From the NCBI GenBank assembly GCA_038235165.1, contig JBBSUG010000027.1, positions 1 through 64,000 of the forward strand: a DNA stretch of 64,000 bases. Reading direction: 5' to 3'. The DNA is from GCA-002050365 sp038235165 (GTDB lineage: Bacteria; Acidobacteriota; Blastocatellia; Pyrinomonadales; Pyrinomonadaceae). Positions 1 to 8,835 of this stretch are shown one piece after another (the first letter of the stretch is position 1; the number at the start of each line of letters is the position of its first letter). The translations under genes and the position numbers were made by a program. Under the pieces are notes generated by a model. It was not told the DNA's origin, did not search any database, and saw only the letters and a list, made by a program, of their open reading frames with translations.

Positions 1-88
1 AGCCCCAAATGAACTCGAAACAGAATGTTTGAAGAGCAATATAACACATGTCTGCCATATCCAAAACTAAAAACGGAAATCACTAATC

Positions 89-116
89 AAAAAAACAAAC
101 CCGTCTGTGTGGGTTT
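89..116 (-). terminator. Possible rho-independent terminator, minus-strand direction
   Basis: A 6-bp stem (AAACCC at 97-102, GGGTTT at 111-116) with an 8-nt loop is followed on the minus strand by G and a run of seven T (95-89). No minus-strand gene ends here inside the window, so its client gene is unknown. On the plus strand there is no T-run. Confidence 0.4.
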
Positions 117-285
117 ATCGCACGTTCCCTCCCGTTCGTCCATTATGACCGCGCCGATTACTAGAATAAGAAAACAAAATTAATCGAAATTAAAAATAAT
201 CTGCTAATAAAATTCCCATCTTTTTTTGCTATAAAAAACCCGCCAATATTGAAACATAATTTGATTGTTTGAAAATAGACGGAAA

Positions 286-301
286 TGTTTGTTATCAAAC
301 A
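286..301. promoter_or_regulatory. Palindrome upstream of the copper operon, candidate activator site
   Basis: TGTTTG-TTAT-CAAACA is a perfect 6-bp-arm palindrome, with a further TGTTTG half-site at 266-271. It lies about 55 bp before the -24 element of the predicted sigma54 promoter at 355-368, the usual place for an enhancer-binding-protein site. A related arrangement (TCAAAC 6872-6877, GTTTGA 6885-6890) lies upstream of the operon encoding the NtrC-type regulator at 7462. Binding by that regulator is inference. Confidence 0.45.
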
Positions 302-352
302 ACCAAATTGCTCTTGAAAGCTGCAAACTACTAATTCTAAAAGGAATTTATC

Positions 353-370
353 ACGGCATAGGCTTTGCAA
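353..370 (+). promoter_or_regulatory. Predicted sigma54 (-24/-12) promoter for the copper oxidase operon
   Basis: CGGCATAGGCTTTGCAA gives GG at 355-356, exactly ten bases, then GC at 367-368, with a TTGC -12 box. Transcription would start near 380, leaving about 50 nt of leader before the ATG at 431. No convincing sigma70 promoter was seen in this 430-bp region. Two sigma54-type regulators are encoded in the window. Confidence 0.55.
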
Positions 371-430
371 TTTATTTAATATAAGAGTTCGGATAACGAA
401 AAAATATATTTTATTTAGAACAAGGGAAAA

Positions 431-2344
431 ATGGAAACAAATTTTATCAACCGGCGCGCGTTTTTGCAGGGCATCGGCGCAATCGGCGCGTTGGCGGCGT
501 TCGAGAAAATCGTTCCGGCGTATGCGCGAACGAATAAAGCCGCACAGATCGGCGGAGAATTGAGCGGTGATGTCATAAATCTGACTATCGGCGAAACACC
601 GGTGATGATCGGCGGCAAGAAAGGAACAGCGAAGACGATTAACGGCACTTTGCCGGGACCGATTATTCGCCTTAAAGAAGGTCAGGACGTAACGCTCAAT
701 GTAACGAATCGTCTGAAGGTTACGAGTTCGATTCACTGGCACGGCATACTTTTGCCGCCGGCGATGGACGGCGTTCCGGGCGTAAGTTACGCGGGCATCG
801 AACCCGGCGAAACTTTTGTTTATAAATTTCGCGTCAAGCAGAGCGGAACTTACTGGTATCACAGCCACTCGCCCGGACAGGAACAGGCGGGCGTTTACGC
901 GCCGCTGATAATTGATCCGATCAAACCCGATCCGTTTGAATTTGACCGCGAATATACCGTCGTTTTGTCGGATTGGAGTTTTATGTCGGAAGCGGCGATG
1001 ATCGGCAAACTCAAAAAATCGGAAGGTTATTTTAATTTTCAGCGGCGGACGATGGAAGAATTTATCTCGAATGTCAGGGAATACGGTTGGAAACCGACTT
1101 GGGAAAATTACAAGATGTGGGCGGAAATGCGGATGAGTCCGACTGATCTGCTCGATGCAAACGGTTCGGTTTACACATACTTGATGAACGGACTCGCGCC
1201 CGAATCGAACTGGACGGGAATTTTCGCTCCCGGCGAGCGCGTTCGTCTGCGCTTTATCAACGTCGGCGCGATGACGTTTCACGACGTGCGGATTCCGGGT
1301 TTGAAAATGACGGTTGTTGCGGCAGACGGGCAGAATGTGCAACCCGTCGAAATTGACGAATTCCGCTTCGGTCCGGCGGAAACTTACGATGTCATCGTTA
1401 CGCCGCCTGAAGACCGCGCTTACACGATATTTTCCGAAGCCCTAGACCGCAGCGGCTATACGCGCGGCACGCTCGCGCCGCGTCCCGGAATGAGTGCGGA
1501 AATTCCCGAACGCCGTCCGCGTCCGCTCCGCACGATGGGAAGTATGGGAATGATGATGGAAGGCGGAATGGATTCGGATATGATGAAGCTCGAAATGGGC
1601 GAGAATATGAAAGCGGGCGGCGAAAAGATGGAGATGTCCGGTATGAATATGCCGATGGACAAAAAAATGGAAATGCCGAAGTTGAAAACGGCTGATCCGA
1701 AAATGGACAAAATGCCGAAATCGGATGATGTGAAAATGCCCGGAATGGATATGCCGAAAATGGATATGAAAAAAATGTCCGAATCGGAAATTCCCGGCAC
1801 AACGCCCGTCAAACACGCGCCCGGAAAGCACGGCATCGGCAATCAGTCGGCGCCTGATTTTACGAGTAGCCGATTGGATGAGCCTGGAATTGGTTTGGGA
1901 GGCGACGGTCGAAAAGTTTTGGTTTACACGGATTTAAAGGCGGTTGAAAAATTCTATGACACGCGCCCGCCGCAGCGCGATCTCGAAATCCACGCGACGG
2001 GACATATGGAAAAATTTATGTGGTCGTTTGACGGCAAGAAATTTTCCAACGGCGAGCCGGTTCATTTCAAATTCGGCGAACGTCTGCGCTGGACGTTTGT
2101 TAATGACACGATGATGGAACACACATTCCATCTGCACGGGATGTGGATGCACCTCGAAAACGGACACGGCGATTTTATACCCAGAAAACATACGGTTATC
2201 GTCAAACCAGCTGAAAGAGTTTCGGTCGCCATCACGCCTGACGAGCGCGGACCGTGGGCGTTTCACTGCCATCTGATTATGCACATGGAAGTCGGAATGT
2301 TTCGCGTCGTGGTCGTGTCGGATGAACTGCCGGAGGACAAATAA
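431..2344 (+). CDS. copA: Multicopper oxidase, CopA family (periplasmic copper resistance)
   Basis: 637 aa. A twin-arginine leader (NRRAFLQGIGAIGALAAF, residues 7-24) sends the folded enzyme to the periplasm. Copper ligands are clear: HWHG at 102-105, WYHSHS at 142-147, HTFHLHG at 564-570 and the HCHLIMH type 1/trinuclear motif at 612-618 followed by Met. A Met-rich insertion at about 370-455 (many MxM, GMxM) is typical of CopA/PcoA proteins that bind and oxidise Cu(I). The stop abuts the TTG start of a CopB-like gene, so the two form an operon behind the predicted sigma54 promoter at 355. The gene name copA is also used for copper ATPases; here it means the oxidase. Family call is very secure; copper resistance is well-founded inference. 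Confidence 0.93.
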   Translation: METNFINRRAFLQGIGAIGALAAFEKIVPAYARTNKAAQIGGELSGDVINLTIGETPVMIGGKKGTAKTINGTLPGPIIRLKEGQDVTLNVTNRLKVTSSIHWHGILLPPAMDGVPGVSYAGIEPGETFVYKFRVKQSGTYWYHSHSPGQEQAGVYAPLIIDPIKPDPFEFDREYTVVLSDWSFMSEAAMIGKLKKSEGYFNFQRRTMEEFISNVREYGWKPTWENYKMWAEMRMSPTDLLDANGSVYTYLMNGLAPESNWTGIFAPGERVRLRFINVGAMTFHDVRIPGLKMTVVAADGQNVQPVEIDEFRFGPAETYDVIVTPPEDRAYTIFSEALDRSGYTRGTLAPRPGMSAEIPERRPRPLRTMGSMGMMMEGGMDSDMMKLEMGENMKAGGEKMEMSGMNMPMDKKMEMPKLKTADPKMDKMPKSDDVKMPGMDMPKMDMKKMSESEIPGTTPVKHAPGKHGIGNQSAPDFTSSRLDEPGIGLGGDGRKVLVYTDLKAVEKFYDTRPPQRDLEIHATGHMEKFMWSFDGKKFSNGEPVHFKFGERLRWTFVNDTMMEHTFHLHGMWMHLENGHGDFIPRKHTVIVKPAERVSVAITPDERGPWAFHCHLIMHMEVGMFRVVVVSDELPEDK

Positions 2345-3292
2345 TTGAAAATCTCACTACAAATTGTTTTTCTATCGGCATTCTTTTTATTGGTAACCGC
2401 ACAAACTTTATCAGCCCAAACTCCAACGCCGTCGCCGAGTCCTTCGCCGATGACAATGGATATGGAAATGCCGATGGCTTCGCCGACACCGACACCAAAA
2501 CCATCGCCGAAAAAGATGGAAATGCCAATGGATATGAAAATGCCGTCGCCAACGCCGCCGCCGATTGTGCCGGACGAAGACGAAGCGAATAAGCCGCCGA
2601 TTCCGCCGTTTCCCGCGCCGAAAAGTTGGGGCAAACCGGTCGGCGACGAACGCCCGCACAGCTTTATTCTCGCCGACATTCTCGAATTCAGTCCGAAGGG
2701 CGGCGACAGCAATTTCCGTTGGGACACCGAAGGTTGGTATGGCGGCGATTTCAACCGCATTTATTTTAAGAGCGAAGGCGAAACCAGCACTGTCGAAAAA
2801 GATTACAGTGCTGATTTCCAACTTCTTTACGGGCGTTTCATCAAAACCTATTACACTTTTCAAGTCGGCGGACGTGTCCAAACCAACACTTTTCGTGGTG
2901 GCAACGCGACGCGCGTGCAGGCTGTCGCCGGCATCGAAGGACTTCGCCCACTTAAATATCAGATCGAAGCATTGGCATTTATTGATCCGAAAGGCAATGT
3001 TTCGGGGCGTTTTACAACTTCGAGAGATTATCTGATGACGCAGCGATTGGTTCTTCAGCCGCGCTTTGAAACTGAACTGGCGATTCAAAAAGTCGAGCGG
3101 TTTAAAACGGGCAGAGGCTTGAATAACATTGATGTCGGATTTCGCTTGCGTTACGCTATCCGCCGCGAATTCGCCCCGTATATCGGCGTTTCTTATGAAC
3201 GAAGTTTTTTCGGGACGGCTGATCTCGTGCGGCAGGACGGCGGCAGTGCCGGAAAGTTTCGTTTTGTGATGGGCGTTCGGATGTGGCACTAA
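2345..3292 (+). CDS. copB: CopB-like outer-membrane copper resistance protein
   Basis: 315 aa from a TTG start immediately after the copA stop (translational coupling likely). An N-terminal signal peptide (about residues 1-25, ending LSAQ) is followed by a low-complexity Pro/Thr/Met stretch (about 28-85; MDMEMPM, KKMEMPMDMKM) that can bind Cu(I). The remaining 230 residues alternate in the way of an outer-membrane beta-barrel (YYTFQVGGRVQ, FAPYIGVSYERSF) and end in ...MGVRMWH. This layout is that of CopB/PcoB, the outer-membrane partner of the periplasmic oxidase. Its exact role in copper export or sequestration is not settled even in model systems. Confidence 0.88.
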   Translation: MKISLQIVFLSAFFLLVTAQTLSAQTPTPSPSPSPMTMDMEMPMASPTPTPKPSPKKMEMPMDMKMPSPTPPPIVPDEDEANKPPIPPFPAPKSWGKPVGDERPHSFILADILEFSPKGGDSNFRWDTEGWYGGDFNRIYFKSEGETSTVEKDYSADFQLLYGRFIKTYYTFQVGGRVQTNTFRGGNATRVQAVAGIEGLRPLKYQIEALAFIDPKGNVSGRFTTSRDYLMTQRLVLQPRFETELAIQKVERFKTGRGLNNIDVGFRLRYAIRREFAPYIGVSYERSFFGTADLVRQDGGSAGKFRFVMGVRMWH

Positions 3293-3333
3293 AAAAGGAA
3301 ATTATAAAAAATCGTTTCGGCATCTAAAAAATT

Positions 3334-3750
3334 ATGTTAACAGCAAGCGTTTTAGCAAAAAAAAGCGATGTGCCGATTTATACCGTGCGGCATTATACAA
3401 AAATCGGTCTGTTGAAACCGCGCCGCGATCCGCGCAACGGTTACAAGGTTTATCAGTTTTCCGACGCGACGCGACTGAAATTTATTATGGCGGCGAAGGA
3501 TTTGGGTTTCACCTTAGCGGAAATATCGCAGATTTTGGACGAAGCCGAACACGGAAATTCGCCTTGCCCGATGGTTCGGGATATTGTCAAAGCGCGGATT
3601 GACGAGAATAAAAAAAAGATTCGGGAAATGCAGAAGCTGCAAAAGAAAATGGAAAATTCTTTGAAAGATTGGGCGGAGATGGAAAACGCAATGCCGAACG
3701 GCGATTCGGTTTGTCATTTGATCGAATCGGTCGCTGAAATGAGTTCTTAA
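3334..3750 (+). CDS. MerR-family metal-responsive regulator
   Basis: 138 aa. The N-terminal winged helix is canonical (TASVLAKKSDVPIYTVRHYTKIGLL, residues 3-27), followed by a long dimerisation helix (about 83-115). Candidate metal ligands are C78 (SPCPM), C127 and H128 (SVCHLIE), similar in placement to the Cys pairs of ZntR/CadR/PbrR-type sensors. A MerR-type operator with a 20-bp -35/-10 spacer lies just downstream, before the P1B ATPase, so this protein most likely activates that gene on metal binding. The metal is not certain: the neighbours favour Cu/Ag, but the Cys/His pattern is not the classic CueR CxxxxxxxC loop. Confidence 0.88.
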   Translation: MLTASVLAKKSDVPIYTVRHYTKIGLLKPRRDPRNGYKVYQFSDATRLKFIMAAKDLGFTLAEISQILDEAEHGNSPCPMVRDIVKARIDENKKKIREMQKLQKKMENSLKDWAEMENAMPNGDSVCHLIESVAEMSS

Positions 3751-3792
3751 TTTTAGTTTTTTAAGTTCATTTTTGTAAATCTTTAATCTTGC

Positions 3793-3824
3793 TTGACTTG
3801 ATACTTACTATCAGGTTGTAAAAT
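3793..3824 (+). promoter_or_regulatory. MerR-type promoter/operator of the P1B ATPase
   Basis: TTGACT (-35, 3793-3798) and TAAAAT (-10, 3819-3824) are separated by 20 bp, the abnormal spacing that MerR proteins correct by unwinding DNA. Within the spacer sits the dyad ACTTGATA (3796-3803), CTTAC, TATCAGGT (3809-3816), seven of eight positions symmetric. It lies directly between the MerR gene and the ATPase. Confidence 0.8.
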
Positions 3825-3886
3825 GGTAATAGAAAGTCGGAACACAAGATTTGTCCGACTGCAAAAAGGTAAATGAGAGGCAATTT

Positions 3887-6835
3887 ATGACAAAAGAAAA
3901 GACGAAAACCAAAGAATACATTGATCCGATTTGCGGAATGACGGTCAAACCGGAAACCGCCGCCGGAAAATACGAACACGCGGATGGACAAACGATTTAT
4001 TTTTGCTCGAATAATTGTCTGGCAAAATATAAAAAGCAAATTGAAGTTCCGCAAAAGGCGGTTTCGATGACGCAGATCAGCCGCGTAAAGCCGACCGCCG
4101 AAGAATTAAACGCGCTCGGCAAGATGACGGAAGTTGATCCGATTTGCGGGATGAAAGTTGATCCCGAAACTGCCGCCGCGAAATTTGAACACGACGGAGA
4201 AACTTTTTATTTCTGTTGTCCGAGTTGCTTAAAACAATTCAAGGAAAAAATCGGCGCACTGACGGAAACGGCGAATTTTTCGCAAATCGGTAGAAAAAAA
4301 GAAGTTTCAGCGAGCCAAGAATTCATTGACCCGATTTGCGGAATGACCGTTAAGCCGGAAACCGCAGCCGCAAAATTTGAGTCTGAATCGGGCGACACGG
4401 TTTATTTTTGCGCGGAAGGCTGTAAGAAAAAATATGTTTCAAATCTCGAAAAAGGCGATAACAAAATTATCGAACCGGCAAAAGCGAATATTTCTCAAAA
4501 AAACGGCGAAACCGTCGTTTCACACGGCGCGATGAAAGCCGCGCCCGAAGGCGAATTTATTGATCCCGTCTGTGGTATGTCAGTCGCGCCGGAAAGCGCG
4601 GCGGGAAATTATGATTTTGAAGGCGAAACTTATTATTTTTGTTCGCCGAGTTGTTTAAGCAAATTCAAACAAAACCCGAAAAGTTTTCTCGAAGAAAAAG
4701 AGGAAGAAAAGTTAGAAGCCGAGTCAAAAGGCACTGAATATACTTGCCCGATGCACCCGCAAATCGTGCAGATTGGTCCGGGAAGCTGTCCGATTTGCGG
4801 AATGGCACTGGAGCCGAAAGTAATTTCTCTGGACGACGCGCCCGACCCGGAATATTTGAATATGAAACGGCGATTTTGGATTTCTGCCGCGTTGACGATT
4901 CCGGTTTTTGTTTTGGCAATGGCGGAAATGTTTCCTTCGTTTAACGAAATAGTTCCGACAAATATTTCGCTCTGGATTCAATTTGCATTGGCAACTCCAG
5001 TCGTTTTGTGGGGCGGTTTTCCATTTTTCGAGCGCGGCTGGGCATCGGTTAAAAACGCCAGCCCGAATATGTTCACGCTCGTGGCAATGGGAACGGGCGC
5101 GGCTTATCTTTTCAGCCTCGTCGCTTTGTTTTTTCCGCAGATATTTCCTCTTTCGATGCGCGACCCGCACACGAATCTGATCGCCGTCTATTTTGAAGCG
5201 GCGGCGGTGATTACGACGCTCGTTCTGCTCGGTCAGGTTCTGGAATTAAGAGCGCGTTCGCAAACTTCTTCGGCAATTAAAGAACTTCTCGGACTCGCGC
5301 CGGACTCGGCAATCGTCGTCTTTGATGACGGCACGGAAGAAGAAATTGCGCTCAAAGATGTGCAGAAAGGTGCGACTCTGCGCGTTCGCGCCAACGAGAA
5401 AATTCCGGTTGACGGCGTGATTTTAGAAGGCGAAACGAATGTTGATGAATCAATGGTGACGGGCGAATCAATTCCCGTCGAAAAAGTTTCGGGCGACAAA
5501 ATTATCGGCGGCACGATCAACGGAAAACGCTCATTTACGATGAAAGCCGAAAATGTCGGAAGCAACACTTTGTTGGCACAAATTGTCAGAATGGTCGGCG
5601 AAGCGCAGCGTTCACGCGCTCCGATTCAAAGACTCGCCGATATTGTTTCGGCGTATTTTGTTCCGGCAGTTTTGGTCGTTGCCGTCGTCGCGTTCGTCGT
5701 CTGGATGATTTTCGGTTCGTTCACTTACGCACTGGTCGCGGCGGTTTCGGTTTTGATTATCGCTTGCCCGTGCGCTTTAGGTTTGGCAACGCCGATGTCA
5801 ATTATGGTCGGCACGGGACACGGCGCGAAAAACGGCGTGTTGGTCAAAAAAGCCGAAGCCCTCGAAACTCTGGAAAAAATAAATGTTATAGTCGTGGACA
5901 AAACCGGAACTCTGACAGAAGGCAAACCGCGTCTGCAAAAGGTGATTTCGCTTAACGGTCTGCCGGAAAACGAGCTTTTGAGTCTTGTCGCATCACTCGA
6001 AAAATCGAGCGAACATCCGCTCGCCGAAGCGATTGTTAAAGGTGCGGAAGAACGAAATGTCGAGTTTGTAAAAGTGGAAAATTTTGAATCGGTCACGGGC
6101 AAAGGCGTTTTCGGAACAGTTGCGGGCAGAAAAGTTTTGCTCGGAAACTCGAAATTGATGAGCGATCACAAAATTGATTTTTCAAAAGACGGCAATCAAT
6201 CCGACGAACTTCGCGGCGAAGGTCAAACCGTGATGTTAGTTGCCGTTGACGGCGCAGCCGCCGGACTCGTCGGCGTGGCGGACACGATCAAGGAATCGGC
6301 AAAAGATGCGATTAACGAATTACATCGCCAAAATATTGAAGTCGTAATGATGACCGGCGACAACGCGAAAACCGCCGAAGCCGTTGCCAAAGCGTTAAAT
6401 ATTGACCAGGTTTTTGCCGACGTTTTGCCCGAACAAAAAGTGGCAAAAGTCAAAGAATTGCAGGCAAACGGAAAAATCGTGGCGATGGCTGGCGATGGCG
6501 TGAATGACGCGCCCGCGCTCGCACAGGCAAACGTCGGAATTGCGATGGGAACGGGAACGGACGTGGCAATGGAATCTGCCGACATCACATTGCTCAAAGG
6601 CGATTTGCGCGGAATTTTGAAGGCAAAACATTTGAGCGAAGCGACGATGAGCAACATTCGCCAGAACTTATTTTTCGCATTTATTTATAATCTCGTTGGC
6701 GTGCCGATTGCGGCGGGGGTTTTATATCCGTTTCTCGGACTTCTGCTCTCGCCGATGATCGCGTCGGCGGCGATGACTTTTAGTTCCGTTTCGGTTATCT
6801 TGAATGCTTTGCGGCTGAGAAATTTGAAGTTGTAG
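3887..6835 (+). CDS. P1B-type heavy-metal ATPase with four N-terminal YHS domains
   Basis: 982 aa from ATG 3887, preceded by GAGAGG; an upstream in-frame TTG (3851) has no better site. Four YHS metal-binding domains sit in tandem (about 11-50, 83-121, 145-185, 224-262), each with [FYV]DPxCGM and a YFCxxxC half. A CPMHP...CPICGM heavy-metal-binding domain follows (about 285-311). The ATPase core has CPC (627-629) in the transport helix, DKTGT with phosphorylated Asp 671, and GDGVNDAP near 869. The last helix has MTFSSVSVILNALRL, typical of Cu(I)/Ag(I) pumps. Expected role: export of Cu(I) or Ag(I) across the inner membrane, supplying or relieving the periplasmic CopA/CopB system. Four YHS copies are more than the one or two usually seen. 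Confidence 0.93.
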   Translation: MTKEKTKTKEYIDPICGMTVKPETAAGKYEHADGQTIYFCSNNCLAKYKKQIEVPQKAVSMTQISRVKPTAEELNALGKMTEVDPICGMKVDPETAAAKFEHDGETFYFCCPSCLKQFKEKIGALTETANFSQIGRKKEVSASQEFIDPICGMTVKPETAAAKFESESGDTVYFCAEGCKKKYVSNLEKGDNKIIEPAKANISQKNGETVVSHGAMKAAPEGEFIDPVCGMSVAPESAAGNYDFEGETYYFCSPSCLSKFKQNPKSFLEEKEEEKLEAESKGTEYTCPMHPQIVQIGPGSCPICGMALEPKVISLDDAPDPEYLNMKRRFWISAALTIPVFVLAMAEMFPSFNEIVPTNISLWIQFALATPVVLWGGFPFFERGWASVKNASPNMFTLVAMGTGAAYLFSLVALFFPQIFPLSMRDPHTNLIAVYFEAAAVITTLVLLGQVLELRARSQTSSAIKELLGLAPDSAIVVFDDGTEEEIALKDVQKGATLRVRANEKIPVDGVILEGETNVDESMVTGESIPVEKVSGDKIIGGTINGKRSFTMKAENVGSNTLLAQIVRMVGEAQRSRAPIQRLADIVSAYFVPAVLVVAVVAFVVWMIFGSFTYALVAAVSVLIIACPCALGLATPMSIMVGTGHGAKNGVLVKKAEALETLEKINVIVVDKTGTLTEGKPRLQKVISLNGLPENELLSLVASLEKSSEHPLAEAIVKGAEERNVEFVKVENFESVTGKGVFGTVAGRKVLLGNSKLMSDHKIDFSKDGNQSDELRGEGQTVMLVAVDGAAAGLVGVADTIKESAKDAINELHRQNIEVVMMTGDNAKTAEAVAKALNIDQVFADVLPEQKVAKVKELQANGKIVAMAGDGVNDAPALAQANVGIAMGTGTDVAMESADITLLKGDLRGILKAKHLSEATMSNIRQNLFFAFIYNLVGVPIAAGVLYPFLGLLLSPMIASAAMTFSSVSVILNALRLRNLKL

Positions 6836-6952
6836 GTTAGAACGGCGAAAATTTATTGGACGCAAAACAATTCAAACCGAAATTGTTTGAGATACATCTG
6901 AAAAAGTGGATTTTGCAAGTTTTGTTTTTAACGAGAATCTCACTTTTTGATT

Positions 6953-7462
6953 ATGAAGATTTTTAGATCATATAAAGAAATCTGGTTTGGCGTGGGCTTA
7001 GGCGCGGCAATGTGGTTGATTGATGCCGTAATGCACGTCGAGCTTGGCGCAGACGTTCACGCCGAAAGCCTTTGGGCAGAGATTTTCTCGCCGCATCCGA
7101 CGGCTTTGATTTTTCGTCTGCTTTATATGGTGATCGCCGTGGCTTTCAGCGTTTTTCTGTGGCGGGCAAACTGGCGCGAGCGCGAACTTCGTGCGTTTGA
7201 ACAATCCGTAATCGCTTTTCAAAGACAATTAGATGCGCCCGCTTTGCGGATTTTGGCGGCGGTGCGCGGTTTGCAAAATCGGAATTCTGTTCAATTAGAC
7301 GAAACGGCAGAAAAGCTCGCGTCTGACATTAACTTTGACGCAAATATGATTGACGAATTATCAAAAAAATATCTCGAATTCAGCCGCTTGGTTCAGGAAG
7401 GCAAACGGGCGCAGGCAATCGAAATTCTGCAATCAATCGAAATGAAACTTTCTGCTAAATAG
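6953..7462 (+). CDS. Small membrane protein encoded with a two-component system
   Basis: 169 aa from ATG 6953. Two hydrophobic segments (about 12-28 and 48-72) precede a charged, probably helical C-terminal half (about 75-169). No domain is recognised. The stop codon TAG overlaps the GTG start of the NtrC-type regulator by one base, so it is the first gene of a three-gene signalling operon. It may be a sensor accessory or a membrane anchor; this is inference from position only. Confidence 0.6.
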   Translation: MKIFRSYKEIWFGVGLGAAMWLIDAVMHVELGADVHAESLWAEIFSPHPTALIFRLLYMVIAVAFSVFLWRANWRERELRAFEQSVIAFQRQLDAPALRILAAVRGLQNRNSVQLDETAEKLASDINFDANMIDELSKKYLEFSRLVQEGKRAQAIEILQSIEMKLSAK

Positions 7463-8835
7463 TGAAATCAAACCAAAAAAAAACAATTCTGCTCGCCGAC
7501 GATGATGATAATTTGCGCCGTGTGCTTGAATATCAACTAACGGAAGCGGGATTTGATGTTCAGACTGCGAAGGACGGCGCGGAGGCTCTCGAAATTTTCG
7601 GCGGGAATGATTTTGATTGCGTAATTACCGATTTGCGGATGCCGAAATTGTCGGGTTTGGAATTTTTGGAAAAAATAAAGTCTGCCGACGCGGAAATTCC
7701 CGTCATCGTCATTACGGCGTTCGGCGAAGTCGAAACGGCGGTTATAGCGATGAAAGCGGGCGCGTTCGATTATATCAACAAACCCTTTAACCGCGACGAG
7801 ATTTTGCTGACCATCGAACGCGCCGTTAATTTCAGCGAGACGAAAACCGAAAATCGGCAGTTGCGTGAACTTGTTGATAAAGAATTCCGGCTTGAAAACG
7901 TCATCGGCGATTCGGCGAAAATGCGCGAAGTTCTAAAATTAGTCGGGCGCGTTTCGCGTTCGGACGCGACTGTTTTAATAAGCGGCGAATCAGGCACAGG
8001 CAAGGAACTCATTGCCAAGGGAATTCATTTTTCGGGACGGCGTAAAGACAAGTCTTTTATCCCGTTAAACTGTGCCGCGATTCCCGAAAGCCTAATCGAG
8101 GCGGAGCTTTTCGGCTACAAAAAAGGCTCCTTCACCGGCGCGATGTCAGACGCAAAAGGAAAGTTTGAAGCGGCAAACAGCGGCACGATTTTTCTCGACG
8201 AAATTAGCGCGATGCCGCTTGATGTTCAGCCAAAACTTCTGCGTGTGTTGCAGGAACAGGAAATTGTTCGCGTCGGCGAAAATCTGCCGCGCTCGATTGA
8301 TGTCCGCATCATCGCCGCAACCAATCAAAATTTGGAAAAAATGATCGAAGATGGAACTTTCCGCGAAGATTTGTATTTTCGGCTTGCCGTCGTTCCTGTC
8401 AACTTACCGTCGCTTCGCGTTCGCCGTGAAGATATTCCGCTTTTGATAAATCATTTTTTCAAAATCTCGAAAGAAAAACACGATTTTAAAAACTTGAAAA
8501 TCGCCCGCGAAGTTTTCGACTCGCTTTCAAGTTATGCGTTTCCGGGAAACGTCCGCGAACTCGAAAATCTGGTCGAACGAATGGTCGTTTTGTCAGATGA
8601 ACAAAATTTGACGCTCGCGGATGTGCCGGAATACGTCAAAAAACCTTCGCAAAATTTCGGTAATGTCCGTTTTGAAATGCCCGCCGAAAACATTTCGCTC
8701 GATGAAGTCGAACGCGATATTATTAATCACGCGCTCGATATGCACGACGGCAACCAATCGCAAACGGCGCGGTATTTGGGAATTACGCGCAGTGCGCTGA
8801 TTTATCGAATGCAAAAAGCCGAAATTGATGAATAA
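7462..8835 (+). CDS. Sigma54-dependent response regulator (NtrC/ZraR type)
   Basis: 457 aa, GTG start. Receiver domain 1-120 with acidic cluster DDDD 13-16, phosphoacceptor D57 (ITDLRMP), T85 and K107. AAA+ domain with Walker A GESGTGKE near 175, the sigma54 contact loop GSFTGA near 222 (A to S variant of GAFTGA), and a C-terminal Fis-type helix-turn-helix (about 415-455). It overlaps the following histidine kinase by eight bases, so the two are a cognate pair. The copper-oxidase operon has a predicted sigma54 promoter with an upstream palindrome, making it the natural target; metal or envelope sensing as in ZraSR/CusSR is inference. Confidence 0.92.
   Translation: MKSNQKKTILLADDDDNLRRVLEYQLTEAGFDVQTAKDGAEALEIFGGNDFDCVITDLRMPKLSGLEFLEKIKSADAEIPVIVITAFGEVETAVIAMKAGAFDYINKPFNRDEILLTIERAVNFSETKTENRQLRELVDKEFRLENVIGDSAKMREVLKLVGRVSRSDATVLISGESGTGKELIAKGIHFSGRRKDKSFIPLNCAAIPESLIEAELFGYKKGSFTGAMSDAKGKFEAANSGTIFLDEISAMPLDVQPKLLRVLQEQEIVRVGENLPRSIDVRIIAATNQNLEKMIEDGTFREDLYFRLAVVPVNLPSLRVRREDIPLLINHFFKISKEKHDFKNLKIAREVFDSLSSYAFPGNVRELENLVERMVVLSDEQNLTLADVPEYVKKPSQNFGNVRFEMPAENISLDEVERDIINHALDMHDGNQSQTARYLGITRSALIYRMQKAEIDE

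Noticed and set aside
161..1342. 393-residue minus-strand open frame opposite the multicopper oxidase
   Set aside because: It is antisense to a gene with complete copper-binding motifs, and has no recognisable domain; open only because of codon bias.
1398..3289. His- and Phe-rich minus-strand frames opposite copA and copB
   Set aside because: The His runs are the complement of Met-rich ATG codons in the real genes; no ribosome site or domain.
6901..6952. Sigma54 promoter before the 6953 operon
   Set aside because: GTGGATTTTGC looks similar but the GG-to-GC distance is wrong (five bases).
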